From: Gimesia algae
GTDB taxonomy: Bacteria; Planctomycetota; Planctomycetia; Planctomycetales; Planctomycetaceae
Assembly: GCF_007746795.1 (NCBI RefSeq)
Contig: NZ_CP036343.1
Span: forward strand, 5,183,357 to 5,247,356
Direction of reading: 5' to 3'
Length of the DNA stretch: 64,000 nt
The notes beneath the pieces are model-generated. The model did not search any database and was not told the DNA's origin. It saw only the letters and a list, made by a program, of their open reading frames with translations. The position numbers and the translations under genes are program-made. Of this stretch, positions 1 to 9,119 are shown in pieces; the stretch's first letter is position 1, and every line of letters begins with the position of its first letter.

Positions 1-183
1 CTGCCCGAACCCTATCAGGAGCAGCTTAACGAGAAGGGTAGAATCATCATCCCCCTCGGCTCCGATTCAACCGGACAGCGCATGTACCGTTTCACACTCC
101 GCAACGGAAAACTCTTAGAGGAAGTCCTGGGAGCCTTCGTCTTCGTTCCGTTGATCGGTAAATTCGGCCACCGTCCTGAATAA
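1..183 (+). CDS. pcm: Protein-L-isoaspartate O-methyltransferase, C-terminal fragment
   Basis: This is the 3' end of a gene entering from the left edge: 60 codons and a TAA stop in frame 1. The peptide has the order typical of the end of the Pcm family: a PEPYQEQLNEKGRIIIPLG segment (compare the usual 'L..QL..GGRLVIPVG'), then a strand ending FVFVPLIGKFGHRPE, matching the family's 'V.FVPL.G' close. Pcm uses S-adenosylmethionine to methylate damaged isoaspartyl residues so that proteins can be repaired. The SAM-binding part lies outside the window, so the call rests only on the tail. Confidence 0.72.
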   Translation: MPEPYQEQLNEKGRIIIPLGSDSTGQRMYRFTLRNGKLLEEVLGAFVFVPLIGKFGHRPE

Positions 184-194
184 TCGGCGACTCA

Positions 195-1673
195 CTACCG
201 GATTTTAACGGGCGGCTTCTGCCCCTTCGGAATCAACGTAATATATTTACGGTCTTTCATTCGCTGGTCAAAATCCGCCTTGGCTTCCGTCACTATTTCG
301 GGGTTCTCCATCAACTCAACTGTCGTTGCTGCCAGCGCCTGAGCCGCATAAAGAATTCCCTTCTCACCGATCGAAGAACCGATACAGGCCACATTCTGCC
401 AGCTGTGACCAGGGTTCCCCGCTGCAAAACAGGTCGTCCGCAATCCCCCCGTCGGAATATGCCAGCTGATATCCCCTACATCAGTAGATCCTTTAGAAGA
501 TGTCTTCGATTCGAGCAATGTATGCACCCGACTGTCAATCGCCACTGGAAACTGTTGACCGAATTCTTCAATCAAAGGCTGCTGAATCCGGCGGGCAAAC
601 GCTTTCTCTTCTTCAGAAAATTCAGGCGGGCCAATCGTCATCAAATTTCCGTGAATCACTTCCGACAAGGGGGTATTCGGAATCAACTCGTGGTTATCCG
701 TATCAACCTGCACCGCCAGTTTCGTCCGCGTCATCAACGCCGCGCCTTTGGCAATATCCACGACCCATTTATAATTACGTTCCAGATCCTCATGTGTATT
801 CGCCCGCACATAATACCAGACGGTCGCTTTCGCCGGCACCACATTCGGCTGACCACCGCCATCGATAATCACGTAATGCATCCGCGCGTCTTCTTTCACA
901 TGCTCACGCATATAATTCACACCGGTATTCATCAGCTCCACGGCATCCAGCGCACTCACGCCACTCTCGGGACTGACCGAAGCATGCGCCGGCAGACCGG
1001 TAAAAGTGAACTTCACCGACACCAGCGCCTTTGAACTTCCCAGATGCACATTGGTGTTGTTCGAAGGATGCCAGTGCAGACAGATATCCAGATCCTTAAA
1101 CTGCCCGTCCAGCAACATGTATACTTTTCCAAGTCCCGTCTCCTCTGCCGGCGTGCCATACAGACGCACGGTTCCCTTCAACTGATGCTTGTCAATCGTC
1201 TCCTTCACTGCCAGCGCTGCGCCCAGAGCCGCTGTCCCTAATCCACTGTGACCACAGGCGTGACCCGCGCCCCCCTCTGTCTGCGATTCACGAAAAGGAA
1301 CGGTCTTCTGAGAGAGCCCGGGCAACGCATCATATTCCGCCAGAATCCCGATCACGGGTTTTCCGCTTCCATAACTCGCCACAAATGCGGTCGGCATATC
1401 TGCCACACCGCTCTTCACAGTAAACCCGTCCTGCTTCAGTTTCTCAATCAGCAGTTGAGCGGACTGATTTTCCTGCAGGCCAACCTCAGCGTAATTCCAG
1501 ATCGACTGATTCACCGCTTTCAGATCTTCCGCCCGCTGCATGATCTCATCCACAGCCGTCTGTTGAGGTGCACTCAGCTTCTCGGCCGCTTTCTCTTCTG
1601 CCTGAACCAGGCTGACCAGCAGAAACACACTCAGCACACACCCGACAGATCTCACAAAGTTCGCTCGCATCAT
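195..1673 (-). CDS. Secreted M20-family amidohydrolase (AbgB-like)
   Basis: This 492-residue protein begins with a signal peptide (MMRANFVRSVGCVLSVFLL, ending near VQAEE), so it probably acts outside the cytoplasmic membrane. Metal-site motifs of the M20D peptidase/aminoacylase family are visible: GILAEYDALPG near residue 110, GAGHACGHSGLG near 135, the catalytic acidic motif PAEETG near 173 and HWHPS near 198, followed by the small dimerisation domain. The closest named relatives I recall are AbgB-type p-aminobenzoyl-glutamate hydrolases and amidohydrolases of N-acyl amino acids. The substrate cannot be read from the sequence. The stop lies 12 bases from the convergent pcm stop. The gene appears monocistronic. 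Confidence 0.85.
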   Translation of the reverse strand: MMRANFVRSVGCVLSVFLLVSLVQAEEKAAEKLSAPQQTAVDEIMQRAEDLKAVNQSIWNYAEVGLQENQSAQLLIEKLKQDGFTVKSGVADMPTAFVASYGSGKPVIGILAEYDALPGLSQKTVPFRESQTEGGAGHACGHSGLGTAALGAALAVKETIDKHQLKGTVRLYGTPAEETGLGKVYMLLDGQFKDLDICLHWHPSNNTNVHLGSSKALVSVKFTFTGLPAHASVSPESGVSALDAVELMNTGVNYMREHVKEDARMHYVIIDGGGQPNVVPAKATVWYYVRANTHEDLERNYKWVVDIAKGAALMTRTKLAVQVDTDNHELIPNTPLSEVIHGNLMTIGPPEFSEEEKAFARRIQQPLIEEFGQQFPVAIDSRVHTLLESKTSSKGSTDVGDISWHIPTGGLRTTCFAAGNPGHSWQNVACIGSSIGEKGILYAAQALAATTVELMENPEIVTEAKADFDQRMKDRKYITLIPKGQKPPVKIR

Positions 1674-2161
1674 GTTCTTTCTCTCCGATATCGGAATGCA
1701 TTATTGAGAATGGATCAGTTCAGACTACCAAAGCCTGCGCAGGTTGTCATCTCTTTTCCCTGTTCAGTTTCTTTTTAAACAGTTCATCGGGAACCACTGA
1801 AAGAAGTTGACTTGACTCCGTCGCGCAGCCACAGAAACTTTCCAGCTATGCGTCGCGCGCATAGCACGTTTTTCATCGCAGTGCACAGCCTGAACCAGGA
1901 GAAATCTGATAACTGAATTCTCGGCTTTATCCACTTGAAAATCACCTGTATCTGTCGCATGACTGCAGATCCTTTCATCGCTTATCGGTCCCGCTTTCTG
2001 CACGTTTTCTGCAGTCTGATACCACTTTTGCCCCTTGACTCCACCAGTCCCGCGTCAATCCGGCGCAGAACCGATAACTGCTGTTGACCTGCCCGTGCCG
2101 ACCTGCATGATCTTCTACTTCACACCGTCTGTAATTCCTGTTTGAGATCGGAGACAAAAAC
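1674..2161. other. Gene-free stretch with a perfect hairpin
   Basis: No convincing gene lies in these 488 bases; the short minus-strand reading frames have no recognisable content or ribosome site. The clearest structure is a perfect inverted repeat, GCTATGCG at 1845-1852 and CGCATAGC at 1858-1865, around a 5-base loop and followed closely by a short T-run. It could be a terminator or part of a structured RNA. The segment must also hold the promoters of the two divergent flanking genes. Confidence 0.5.
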
Positions 2162-2656
2162 ATGACGACAACTCCCCCTAAAGCCAGAAAACGTCTTTCC
2201 AGCGAACGGCGTCATCAACTGCTCGAGGCGGTCAAAATGTTACTCGGCCTGCACAGACACCCGTCTGATATCAAACGGGCCATCAGCAAAGAGTATCAGA
2301 TCTCTCCCCGTTCAGTCGAACGCTATATTACCCGTGCCCGCCGGGAAATGGTCGAGAGCCTGACCATCCCCTTTGAACAGCTGCTTGCCCAGTCATACCA
2401 GTATTATCTGTATAAACTCCAGTATGGGAATCTTTCCGAACGCGAACAGATCCGCTGCCGCGAACGCATGGATAAACTTCTCGGACTGGGCGGCACCTCC
2501 CAGAGCCGTGTGAGACGCTGGACACACAACCTGACTCCGGAAAAAATCCAGAATATGTCAGACGAAGAACTCAACGCCACACGAGAAGTGGTACTCAAAG
2601 ATTATTACCGAAGTAGAGGGGAATCATACCCCAGACGCACCAGGGACAATACATGA
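2162..2656 (+). CDS. Small basic helix-turn-helix protein (terminase-small-subunit-like)
   Basis: This is a 164-residue, very basic protein without signal peptide. Residues about 18-60 look like a helix-turn-helix: a helix with LLEAVKMLLGLHRHP, then DIKRAISKEYQISPRSVERY as turn and recognition helix. A second helical region and a C-terminal tail rich in Arg and Glu follow. The layout resembles small DNA-binding proteins of the phage terminase small-subunit type, but no phage genes surround it. The start is supported by GGAG 8-10 bases upstream (ATCGGAGACAAAAACATG). The next gene begins about 130 bases later on the same strand and looks unrelated. The role is unknown; DNA binding is inferred from pattern only. 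Confidence 0.6.
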   Translation: MTTTPPKARKRLSSERRHQLLEAVKMLLGLHRHPSDIKRAISKEYQISPRSVERYITRARREMVESLTIPFEQLLAQSYQYYLYKLQYGNLSEREQIRCRERMDKLLGLGGTSQSRVRRWTHNLTPEKIQNMSDEELNATREVVLKDYYRSRGESYPRRTRDNT

Positions 2657-2787
2657 AAAATGAGCACGATAACAATTGGTTCAGATGAGTCTCACAGATT
2701 CTTCTTGCATCCAAGATCAGGAGTCGGCAAGATTAAACCAGGCAACCATGTCTCCCGTCTACTCGGTTCAGAAAGAAAGTTCTTTCC

Positions 2788-3576
2788 ATGCGCACAATGC
2801 CTCTCATCTGCCTGGTGCTCTCTCTCAGCCTGCTGACACGGACTTCACCTGCAGCCGCCACGAATGACTATTTCCTTCCGGGCGATGCTTTCTTTCCCTC
2901 AAAACTCTTTCTGAAAAATCTGAAAGAACAGGAGCAGAACCCCGAACCTGTATTTAACTATAACTATATCTGCGAATACGCCTTCTGTGGTTACGCCGGC
3001 TATTCTCAACTCAAGCTGGACAAACAGAATTCAGAACTGGCACAGAATATCCGGAAAGCCTACTCTTATATTCGTCAGAGACAGCCGATCAGACTCATTC
3101 CCAAAAAAATCGTCAAGAACCCCGGAACAAAACAGGGGCTCCCGAATCTGGAGAATTTCAATGAGATCAACAGCCTGAGCATTTTCTTTTACAATGAAGA
3201 CCACGACTGGCAGCGTTGGAAAATTGCCATCAAGTATAATGAAAACTGGCGCGAGGAAATGAAAAAATTCGTCAACGCTGGTTCATATTGTGCCTTCGTC
3301 AAAACCCCCGCTGCGCTCAATCATTCTCAGGAACAGGGGAAAAATGTCCCGCCCCTGAATGTTCAACTGCCTGAAGCGGAAATTAAAACAGGCAAGCCCG
3401 TCGATTCCCCGCTGACCCCCAAAGGCCCGCTGAAGGCTCTGATCCTCTACGATGATGACTATAAACAGTATTACGATATGAGAAACGGCAAACGGCTTCT
3501 TGAAGTCACCAACCAGGGCATCACCGAATACGTCATCCACCGCAAAGCATGGAAGAAACTCAGGCAAATCAACTGA
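2788..3576 (+). CDS. Secreted protein of unknown function
   Basis: This is a 262-residue protein with a signal peptide (MRTMPLICLVLSLSLLTR, cleavage probably after SPAAA). The mature part is rich in Lys, Asn, Tyr and Pro. It has a segment YNYICEYAFCGYAGYSQLKL near residue 55 with two Cys and many Tyr, and a C-terminal segment on the pattern 'LILYDDDYKQYYDMRNGKRL'. I recognise no family. It is probably periplasmic or surface-located. A purine-rich GAAAGAAAG lies upstream of the ATG. No operon partner is obvious. Confidence 0.65.
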   Translation: MRTMPLICLVLSLSLLTRTSPAAATNDYFLPGDAFFPSKLFLKNLKEQEQNPEPVFNYNYICEYAFCGYAGYSQLKLDKQNSELAQNIRKAYSYIRQRQPIRLIPKKIVKNPGTKQGLPNLENFNEINSLSIFFYNEDHDWQRWKIAIKYNENWREEMKKFVNAGSYCAFVKTPAALNHSQEQGKNVPPLNVQLPEAEIKTGKPVDSPLTPKGPLKALILYDDDYKQYYDMRNGKRLLEVTNQGITEYVIHRKAWKKLRQIN

Positions 3577-3640
3577 GACAATAATCCAAACTGCCTGGCT
3601 ATATTCAAACCAGTTTCAAGCTGTTAACGGGAGGCCATTA

Positions 3641-3810
3641 CCTACCCGAATCGCAGCAGAAGTTGGGGTAGGCCCGAATGTAATTCGAGCCGAGCGCAGC
3701 GAGCACGAAACTGACAGCCCAAGTATGCGATTCAGAAAGCCCTGTCTTACCGCATACCAGCATCGCACCACGACCACTTTTCGTGAATTTCGTATTTTTC
3801 GTGGTAGATC
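3641..3810. repeat. Structured intergenic element, possible dispersed repeat
   Basis: The interval between two convergent genes holds several inverted repeats. CCTACCC at 3641-3647 pairs with GGGTAGG at 3666-3672. CGAAT at 3675-3679 pairs with ATTCG at 3683-3687. It is followed by an Arg-codon-like run (GAGCCGAGCGCAGCGAGC) and, near 3778-3806, three spaced copies of TTCGT(G). No protein is coded. The make-up looks like a dispersed palindromic intergenic repeat, but only one copy is seen here, so the repeat nature is inferred. Confidence 0.4.
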
Positions 3811-3833
3811 CATTTCGAGCGTTTGGTGGTTGC

Positions 3834-4406
3834 CTAATTCAGCACAATGCCGTCATACCGCAGCACATATTCGCGGCTGAACACTTCCGGCTCAAGTTTC
3901 ATTCCCTGCTTGCGATCTCGCTCTGCCTTCTCTTCCTCGCCCTGAAAATGGTAAGCCAGCCAGCGGTGGAAGTAACCTTCCCAGTTGGCAGGGTCCAGTT
4001 CAATCGCCCGGGAATAGTCCTCGATCGCCAGCTCCGCTTTTTCATCACTCCAGCGGATCAGCCCCCGGTGCACGTAGATCGAAGCCAGCCGCTCGGAATC
4101 ATAGCCGCGCTCCTTCTCCGCCACCTTAATCGCCGCCGTCAGATCATCCTCGGCAGAAGCATACCGCCCCACGCCCATGTAAAGCAGTGCCCGGGCAAAT
4201 CGCACATTCGCATCGTTGGGATTATCGTCCAGGGCCACATTGAATGTCGCCTGCTTTGTCTCAAATTCATAGACACCGTCCTGCGGCGTAAAGTCAGCCA
4301 GCGGGCGATAGAGCTCCGGCTTGGTCATCGGAACCGGAATACAGGCAGCGAGACCGCACAACAGTAGCACACCACACGCGAGCAGGCGGAAAGACAGTTT
4401 CAGCAT
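3834..4406 (-). CDS. Tetratricopeptide-repeat lipoprotein
   Basis: This is a 190-residue protein read from the ATG at 4406. An upstream in-frame ATG exists at 4628, but the start at 4406 has AAGGA 9 bases upstream and directly opens a lipoprotein signal peptide (MLKLSFRLLACGVLLLCG, lipobox LAAC). The mature part is helical with TPR-like units: DANVRFARALLYMGVGRYAS, then a unit ending SIYVHRGLIRWSDEKAELAI, then EDYSRAIELDPANWEGYFHR and a final YHFQGEEEKAERDRKQG. It is probably a lipid-anchored scaffold exposed at a membrane surface. The partner is unknown. Confidence 0.75.
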   Translation of the reverse strand: MLKLSFRLLACGVLLLCGLAACIPVPMTKPELYRPLADFTPQDGVYEFETKQATFNVALDDNPNDANVRFARALLYMGVGRYASAEDDLTAAIKVAEKERGYDSERLASIYVHRGLIRWSDEKAELAIEDYSRAIELDPANWEGYFHRWLAYHFQGEEEKAERDRKQGMKLEPEVFSREYVLRYDGIVLN

Positions 4407-4670
4407 CACAGAACATCCTTGTTCGACCGTTCTAACCAGACAGCATGCACACAAACCTTTTATCAGCAATATGTTACAGCATCTCCATGTCCGGCCGGCA
4501 TCAGGCAGCAGTAACCCCCTCCGCGCGTAATGTAGACCACAACCCCCTCTTCCTGCAAGACGGTTCATATTCTGGTCACTTTCCGGCTGGAATCCGGCCA
4601 ACAGATCGACGACAATCAGTCTGAACAAACTGACTCATTCACAGGAAATACAACAGATCGAAGTTTTCCC

Positions 4671-5678
4671 ATGTGTCTCCAGCCACAACCAACACCCCAG
4701 TTCATTATCGGTTGTCGCAACCTCCGTTGTTGCTGGATGATCTGTTTCTGTCTGTTAAGCCTGACTTCCTGTAGCCGGCAAAAACCAGCCCCCCGGCAGA
4801 CAAAATCCTCCACACCGGTAACTCCCAAGAGCTCTCAACCTGCTACCCCCCGGATCATGCGCATTGACCTGGCTGAAAATTCTTATTGGAAGCGGGAAGA
4901 CAAACTTCAGAAAATTACACAAACCACAGAGCCCATCTGCATCGATCTGACCTGGTCTGAAATCGGCGATGATCTTCTGGACGAATTGAACGGCAAACCT
5001 AATCTGCAGGAACTGATCCTGTTCGGATCAGATATCACCGACGAAAAACTACGGAAACTTGGGGAATTACCAAACCTGCAGTTACTGAATCTGGGAGGCT
5101 GTCACGTCACTCTGGAAGGCATTCTCCAACTCAGCTCATCACGAAATCTGAAACAACTCCATGTGCCTGATGTCCAACCCCGCCTCGACGATCAGGCCGT
5201 CGCACGGTTCATTGAAACATGGCCGCATCTGGAATCACTCGGCGTGGGAAGCAGTGATCTGACCGATGCCGGACTTTCACAGATCGGAAAATTGAAACAA
5301 CTGCAATGGTTAAACATTTCCCGCACTCAAGTCACTGGCTCAGGTCTGAGTTCACTGACAGACCTCCCGCACCTCAAGACCTTGCACGCCAACGACACCC
5401 ACGTCTCTGATCCAGCAATGATTCATATCGGAAAAATGACAAATATGGAGAAGCTCATTTTAAATGGCACCGATGTTTCCGATCGAGGATTTCAAGAAGT
5501 TCAGAATTTAAAGAAACTGTATTGCATTTGCTTTGTGGGCAGCAGAGTCAGCGATCGGGGTCTGAAATACCTCAAACCGCTCAAAGCCATTGAATTTATC
5601 GGGGCCGGCGACAATGCCAGCCCGGAAGCCCTGCAGAAGCTGGAAGAAATATTACCGTTTTATAAAAAGAATGGCTGA
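4671..5678 (+). CDS. Leucine-rich-repeat lipoprotein
   Basis: This protein has up to 335 residues. A lipoprotein-like signal (CFCLLSLTSC) follows a short N-terminal segment. An internal ATG at 4737 would leave almost no basic n-region, so the start at 4671 is kept, with doubt. From about residue 95 the protein is built of roughly 24-residue LRR units of the type 'ITDEKLRKLGELPNLQLLNL', repeated at DAGLSQIGKLKQLQWLNISR, GLSSLTDLPHLKTLHANDT and DRGFQEVQNLKKLYCICF. Such cell-surface LRR proteins are abundant in planctomycetes and are taken to mediate protein binding. The upstream gene is divergent, and I see no operon partner. Confidence 0.75.
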   Translation: MCLQPQPTPQFIIGCRNLRCCWMICFCLLSLTSCSRQKPAPRQTKSSTPVTPKSSQPATPRIMRIDLAENSYWKREDKLQKITQTTEPICIDLTWSEIGDDLLDELNGKPNLQELILFGSDITDEKLRKLGELPNLQLLNLGGCHVTLEGILQLSSSRNLKQLHVPDVQPRLDDQAVARFIETWPHLESLGVGSSDLTDAGLSQIGKLKQLQWLNISRTQVTGSGLSSLTDLPHLKTLHANDTHVSDPAMIHIGKMTNMEKLILNGTDVSDRGFQEVQNLKKLYCICFVGSRVSDRGLKYLKPLKAIEFIGAGDNASPEALQKLEEILPFYKKNG

Positions 5679-5964
5679 CCTGAAACGGAACTCTAAGTCC
5701 AGTTTATCCCTCTCTCTTTTTCTTCCCCTAGTTCTTCCCAACTCTATAAGTGAGAGATCAGTCTGATGAACCCAAGGTTAACATCAGGTGATCAATCAAT
5801 GAATTTACTGCAAGTCGGGCGGACTGCCATTGAACACCTGACGATCGGTGGATAGCGTATCGACATTATCCTCACACTTTGCAGAACCGCTTCATTTTTA
5901 AAAAAGCGATCACTCGTTTTCGTTTTTTTTCTCATACACGGTTCTAATGAACAAGGAACACACG

Positions 5965-6981
5965 ATGCGAAAAGATCCCTGCTGCTGCTTTGCCCGGTCT
6001 CCCCGTCATGCATTTACCTTGATCGAATTATTGGTCGTCATTGCCATTATCGCGATCCTTGTCGCTTTGCTGCTTCCGGCAGTTCAGCAGGCACGGGAAG
6101 CCGCCCGACGGTCATCCTGCAAAAATAATCTAAAGCAACTCGCACTCGCATTACAAAACTACCATTCGACCTATGATGTTTTCCCCCCCGGTAGTGCAAA
6201 CGGTGCCGGCGATAACCCAAACGGAGCCCATGGATCAGGGGCTGTCGCCATCGGAGGTTCCTGGATCCTGATGATCCTGGCTAATCTTGAGCAGTCTGCC
6301 ATGTTCGACGATTTCATGACCATCGCCAATGAACGCAACGAAGTACAGGACTGGCTGGGTAATGGAACCTATACCTCACAGGGCATGGAGGTCGGCAGTA
6401 AACCTTACAACGCCATGTTGTGTCCATCACATCCGGTGAATCGAGAACAGTTTGGCAACGGAACCGGTCTGGAACATCTGGGCCGGGGAAATTATGCGGC
6501 CAACTACGGGAAAGCCGGATATGGGCGTGTGCATACCAATGATGCTAAAATTGGTGGCATCTTCGGGAATAATTCCAGTATCTCCATCCGAGATATTAAA
6601 GACGGTACTACCAACACTCTGGCTTTAAGCGAACTGAAGTTTCGACTGCAAAGTTCCTCCGGCCCTTCCAGCCAGGATACTCGAGGTACCTGGCCATACG
6701 GAGTGATGGGTGCGAATATTTTCAGCACTCAGACCGGCCCTAACAGCACCACTCCGGACGGAATCTGGGGCTGTCGCAGTTACCCCGATGAAGGAATGCC
6801 CTGTATCCAGATCGGGTCACCTTATACCGAAATGTATTCCGCTGCACGCAGCTATCATGCCGGTGGAGTTCAGGGAGCCATGGCCGATGGTTCGGTAAGA
6901 TTTTTCTCAGATAATATCGACATGACACTCTGGCAGGCGTTGAGCACACGTGGCGGACGGGAAGTCATCGAAAACTTTTAA
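5965..6981 (+). CDS. DUF1559 protein with type IV prepilin-like N-terminus
   Basis: This is a 338-residue protein read from the ATG at 5965, which has AAGGA 7 bases upstream; an earlier in-frame ATG at 5947 lacks such a site. The N-terminus is a class III signal: AFTLIELLVVIAI with Glu five residues into the hydrophobic helix, then LLLPAVQQAREAARRSSC, diagnostic of the DUF1559 (SBP_bac_10) family that is hugely expanded in planctomycetes. The C-terminus has the family's H-x-G-G...DGSVRF signature (SYHAGGVQGAMADGSVRFFS). It is presumably processed by prepilin peptidase and exported as a pseudopilin-like surface protein. It is followed by a terminator and a small lipoprotein gene, a common arrangement. 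Confidence 0.93.
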   Translation: MRKDPCCCFARSPRHAFTLIELLVVIAIIAILVALLLPAVQQAREAARRSSCKNNLKQLALALQNYHSTYDVFPPGSANGAGDNPNGAHGSGAVAIGGSWILMILANLEQSAMFDDFMTIANERNEVQDWLGNGTYTSQGMEVGSKPYNAMLCPSHPVNREQFGNGTGLEHLGRGNYAANYGKAGYGRVHTNDAKIGGIFGNNSSISIRDIKDGTTNTLALSELKFRLQSSSGPSSQDTRGTWPYGVMGANIFSTQTGPNSTTPDGIWGCRSYPDEGMPCIQIGSPYTEMYSAARSYHAGGVQGAMADGSVRFFSDNIDMTLWQALSTRGGREVIENF

Positions 6982-7005
6982 AGGGATTTTTCCATCGTCT
7001 TCTTA

Positions 7006-7047
7006 AGGCAGTATTGAAAACAGGACCATTCAATACTGCCTGTTTAC
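7006..7047 (+). terminator. Rho-independent-type terminator after the DUF1559 gene
   Basis: A perfect 12-bp stem (AGGCAGTATTGA at 7006-7017 with TCAATACTGCCT at 7030-7041) is followed by a T-rich tail GTTTACCTTTT. It lies 25 bases after the stop codon. Confidence 0.75.
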
Positions 7048-7117
7048 CTTTTCAGTTTCTACTGAGTCATTCTTATCGTGAACTCAGTTTGAATCCGATT
7101 CAGCATGAAGCAATATC

Positions 7118-7612
7118 ATGATATTCCAGAATCCTCACTTCATCCAGATTTGTCTGCTGCTCAGTCTTGCTTCCACCCTGACTGGCTGCGGTAACGACGG
7201 TAATGTACCCGTTTTTCCCACAAGTGGCGTAGTGCTCTATGATGGAAAGCCGATGGCCGGAGGCGGGGCCATTTCATTTGTCCCGCTTTCCCCTCAAAAA
7301 GGCAAGGCCGCTGGCGGGACCATTAATGAAGACGGTTCATTCGTGATGTCTACGTACGGCGAAGGAGATGGTTCCGCCGCCGGTGAATTCCGGGTTACAA
7401 TTTACCAGTCCACTTCACAGGAACCGGATACCGAATCCATGCCCGTTGACGGACAAGCGGAAGGGACAAAAGTCACAGAGCCGATTCAAATTGTGGAAAA
7501 AGAAGACATCATCCCGCCCGTCTATTCAGATGCAACCAAATCACCGGTCAAAGTACAAATCGATCCGAACGGGAACAACGAGTCATTGAAAATCGAACTC
7601 AAGCGCATGTAA
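7118..7612 (+). CDS. Small lipoprotein with carboxypeptidase-regulatory-like fold
   Basis: This is a 164-residue protein with a lipoprotein signal peptide (FIQICLLLSLASTLTGC, lipobox LTGC). The mature chain has the beta-sandwich pattern common in planctomycete small lipoproteins: 'GVVLYDGKPMAGGGAISFVP', then GGTINEDGSFVMST and GAAAGEFRVTIY-like strands, as in carboxypeptidase-regulatory (transthyretin-like) domains. The C-terminus repeats short charged strands (IPPVYSDATKSPVKVQIDPN). It lies downstream of the DUF1559 gene, separated by a terminator. This pair recurs in the phylum, and a role at the cell surface is likely. The precise function is unknown. Confidence 0.75.
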   Translation: MIFQNPHFIQICLLLSLASTLTGCGNDGNVPVFPTSGVVLYDGKPMAGGGAISFVPLSPQKGKAAGGTINEDGSFVMSTYGEGDGSAAGEFRVTIYQSTSQEPDTESMPVDGQAEGTKVTEPIQIVEKEDIIPPVYSDATKSPVKVQIDPNGNNESLKIELKRM

Positions 7613-7656
7613 TCATTGCGGTTCAAGTCCCCTAACCCTGGTGACCAAAACAGCGA

Positions 7657-9117
7657 TCAGCTCAGAATCCCCTTAACCACGTGAGCCTCTTCGACGCCCG
7701 TCAGTTTGGCATCCAGACCGCGATAAGGGTAGGTCAGTCGCCGATGATCTATGCCCATGCAGTGCAGAATCGTCGCGTTCATATCGCGGATGTGAACCGG
7801 GTTCTCGACAATGTTGTAACAGAAGTCATCCGTTTTGCCGTATTCAAACCCCTGTTTAATTCCGCCGCCAGCCATCCAGATTGAGAAACAGCGGCCGTGA
7901 TGGTCGCGGCCCGAACTCGGGCTCCCAATCTTGCCCTGGCTGTAAACGGTGCGTCCGAATTCGCCTCCCCAGATCACCAGTGTCTCATCCAACAGACCTC
8001 GCTGCTTCAGATCTTTGACCAGAGCCGCTGAAGGTTGATCCACGTCCAGGCACTGGTTCGGCAACTGGCTCTTCAGTGAAACGTGCTGATCCCAGCCGCG
8101 ATGAAACAACTGCACGAATCGCACGCCTCGTTCGGTCATCCGCCGGGCCAGCAGACAATTCGCAGCGAAGCTGCCCGGCTTACGCGCTTCGGGGCCATAC
8201 ATTTCAAATGTCTTTTCGGTCTCGCTCGAAAGATCCATCAGTCCGGGCACCGAAGTCTGCATCCGGTAAGCCATCTCATACGAATTGATCCGCGCCTGAA
8301 TTTCCGGATCGCCAATCGCTTCCGCCTGTCCCCGGTTCAGCGTGGCCAGATCGTCTAACAGTTTCCGTCGCTGTTTGCGATCAATGCCCGCAGGATTTGA
8401 CAGGTACAATACCGGACTTGAACCGGGCCGCAGTTTGACTCCCTGGTGACTGGGAGGCAGAAAACCGGATCCCCACAGTCGGTCAAATAGAGGCTGACCG
8501 GGGTTTTTGCCGGTACCCTGCGACAGCATTACCATATAGGCGGGCATATTTTCGTTTTCACTACCCAGTCCATAACTCAGCCACGAACCCAGGCTGGCAT
8601 ACCCGATCTGCTGCGACCCCGTATTAATAAACGTAATCGCCGGATCGTGATTGATCGCTTCTGTATGCACCGACTTCACAATCGTAATGTCATCGGCAAT
8701 CGTCTGTGTAAAAGGCAGTTTCTCGCTGATCCAGGTCTGATGCTGACCGCACTGCTTCATTTCCCAGAAGGGTGCCACGACCGGAAACGATTTCTGCCGC
8801 GCCGTCATCCCGGTCACTCGCTGTGTGCCCTTCACAGAATCAGGCAGATCCGATCCATGCAGTTTCTTCAAGACAGGCTTATAATCGAACAGATCGACGT
8901 GTGAAGGCCCCCCCGACTGAAACAGATAGATAATCCGCTTCGCTTTGGGCGCAATCTTCTTCACCCCCTCGGGGATCGTTGTCTCTGCCTGCGCACTCCC
9001 ATTGAACAGCTCCGGCTGCAGCAGGCTCGCCAGCGCCGCACCACCGATGCCACGTGCCGAGCGACCGAGCAGCGTACGACGGGTTACATTGCGTTCATAT
9101 TCAAAAACCGGATCCAT
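7657..9117 (-). CDS. DUF1501 domain protein with Tat-type signal
   Basis: This is a 486-residue protein of the DUF1501 family, related in fold to sulfatases and alkaline phosphatases. The N-terminus carries a twin-arginine-like motif ([20 protein letters not shown]), suggesting folded export. Family hallmarks are [20 protein letters not shown] near residue 60, [20 protein letters not shown] near 180, and [15 protein letters not shown] with [18 protein letters not shown] near 400. The upstream PSD1 gene ends 2 bases before this start (stop 9120-9122, start codon 9115-9117), so the two form a tight operon. DUF1501/PSD1 pairs are typical of planctomycetes and often linked to polysaccharide or sulfated-glycan loci. 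No substrate can be inferred here. Confidence 0.92.
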   Translation of the reverse strand: MDPVFEYERNVTRRTLLGRSARGIGGAALASLLQPELFNGSAQAETTIPEGVKKIAPKAKRIIYLFQSGGPSHVDLFDYKPVLKKLHGSDLPDSVKGTQRVTGMTARQKSFPVVAPFWEMKQCGQHQTWISEKLPFTQTIADDITIVKSVHTEAINHDPAITFINTGSQQIGYASLGSWLSYGLGSENENMPAYMVMLSQGTGKNPGQPLFDRLWGSGFLPPSHQGVKLRPGSSPVLYLSNPAGIDRKQRRKLLDDLATLNRGQAEAIGDPEIQARINSYEMAYRMQTSVPGLMDLSSETEKTFEMYGPEARKPGSFAANCLLARRMTERGVRFVQLFHRGWDQHVSLKSQLPNQCLDVDQPSAALVKDLKQRGLLDETLVIWGGEFGRTVYSQGKIGSPSSGRDHHGRCFSIWMAGGGIKQGFEYGKTDDFCYNIVENPVHIRDMNATILHCMGIDHRRLTYPYRGLDAKLTGVEEAHVVKGILS

Positions 9118-9119
9118 GT

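Noticed and set aside
1764..2003. Minus-strand frames of 64-79 codons in the 1674-2161 gap
   Set aside because: No ribosome site, no recognisable domain, and they cross the perfect hairpin.
3500..3880. 126-codon plus-strand frame
   Set aside because: It begins inside the secreted-protein gene and runs through the palindromic element; composition is Arg/Thr-rich as expected of chance frames.
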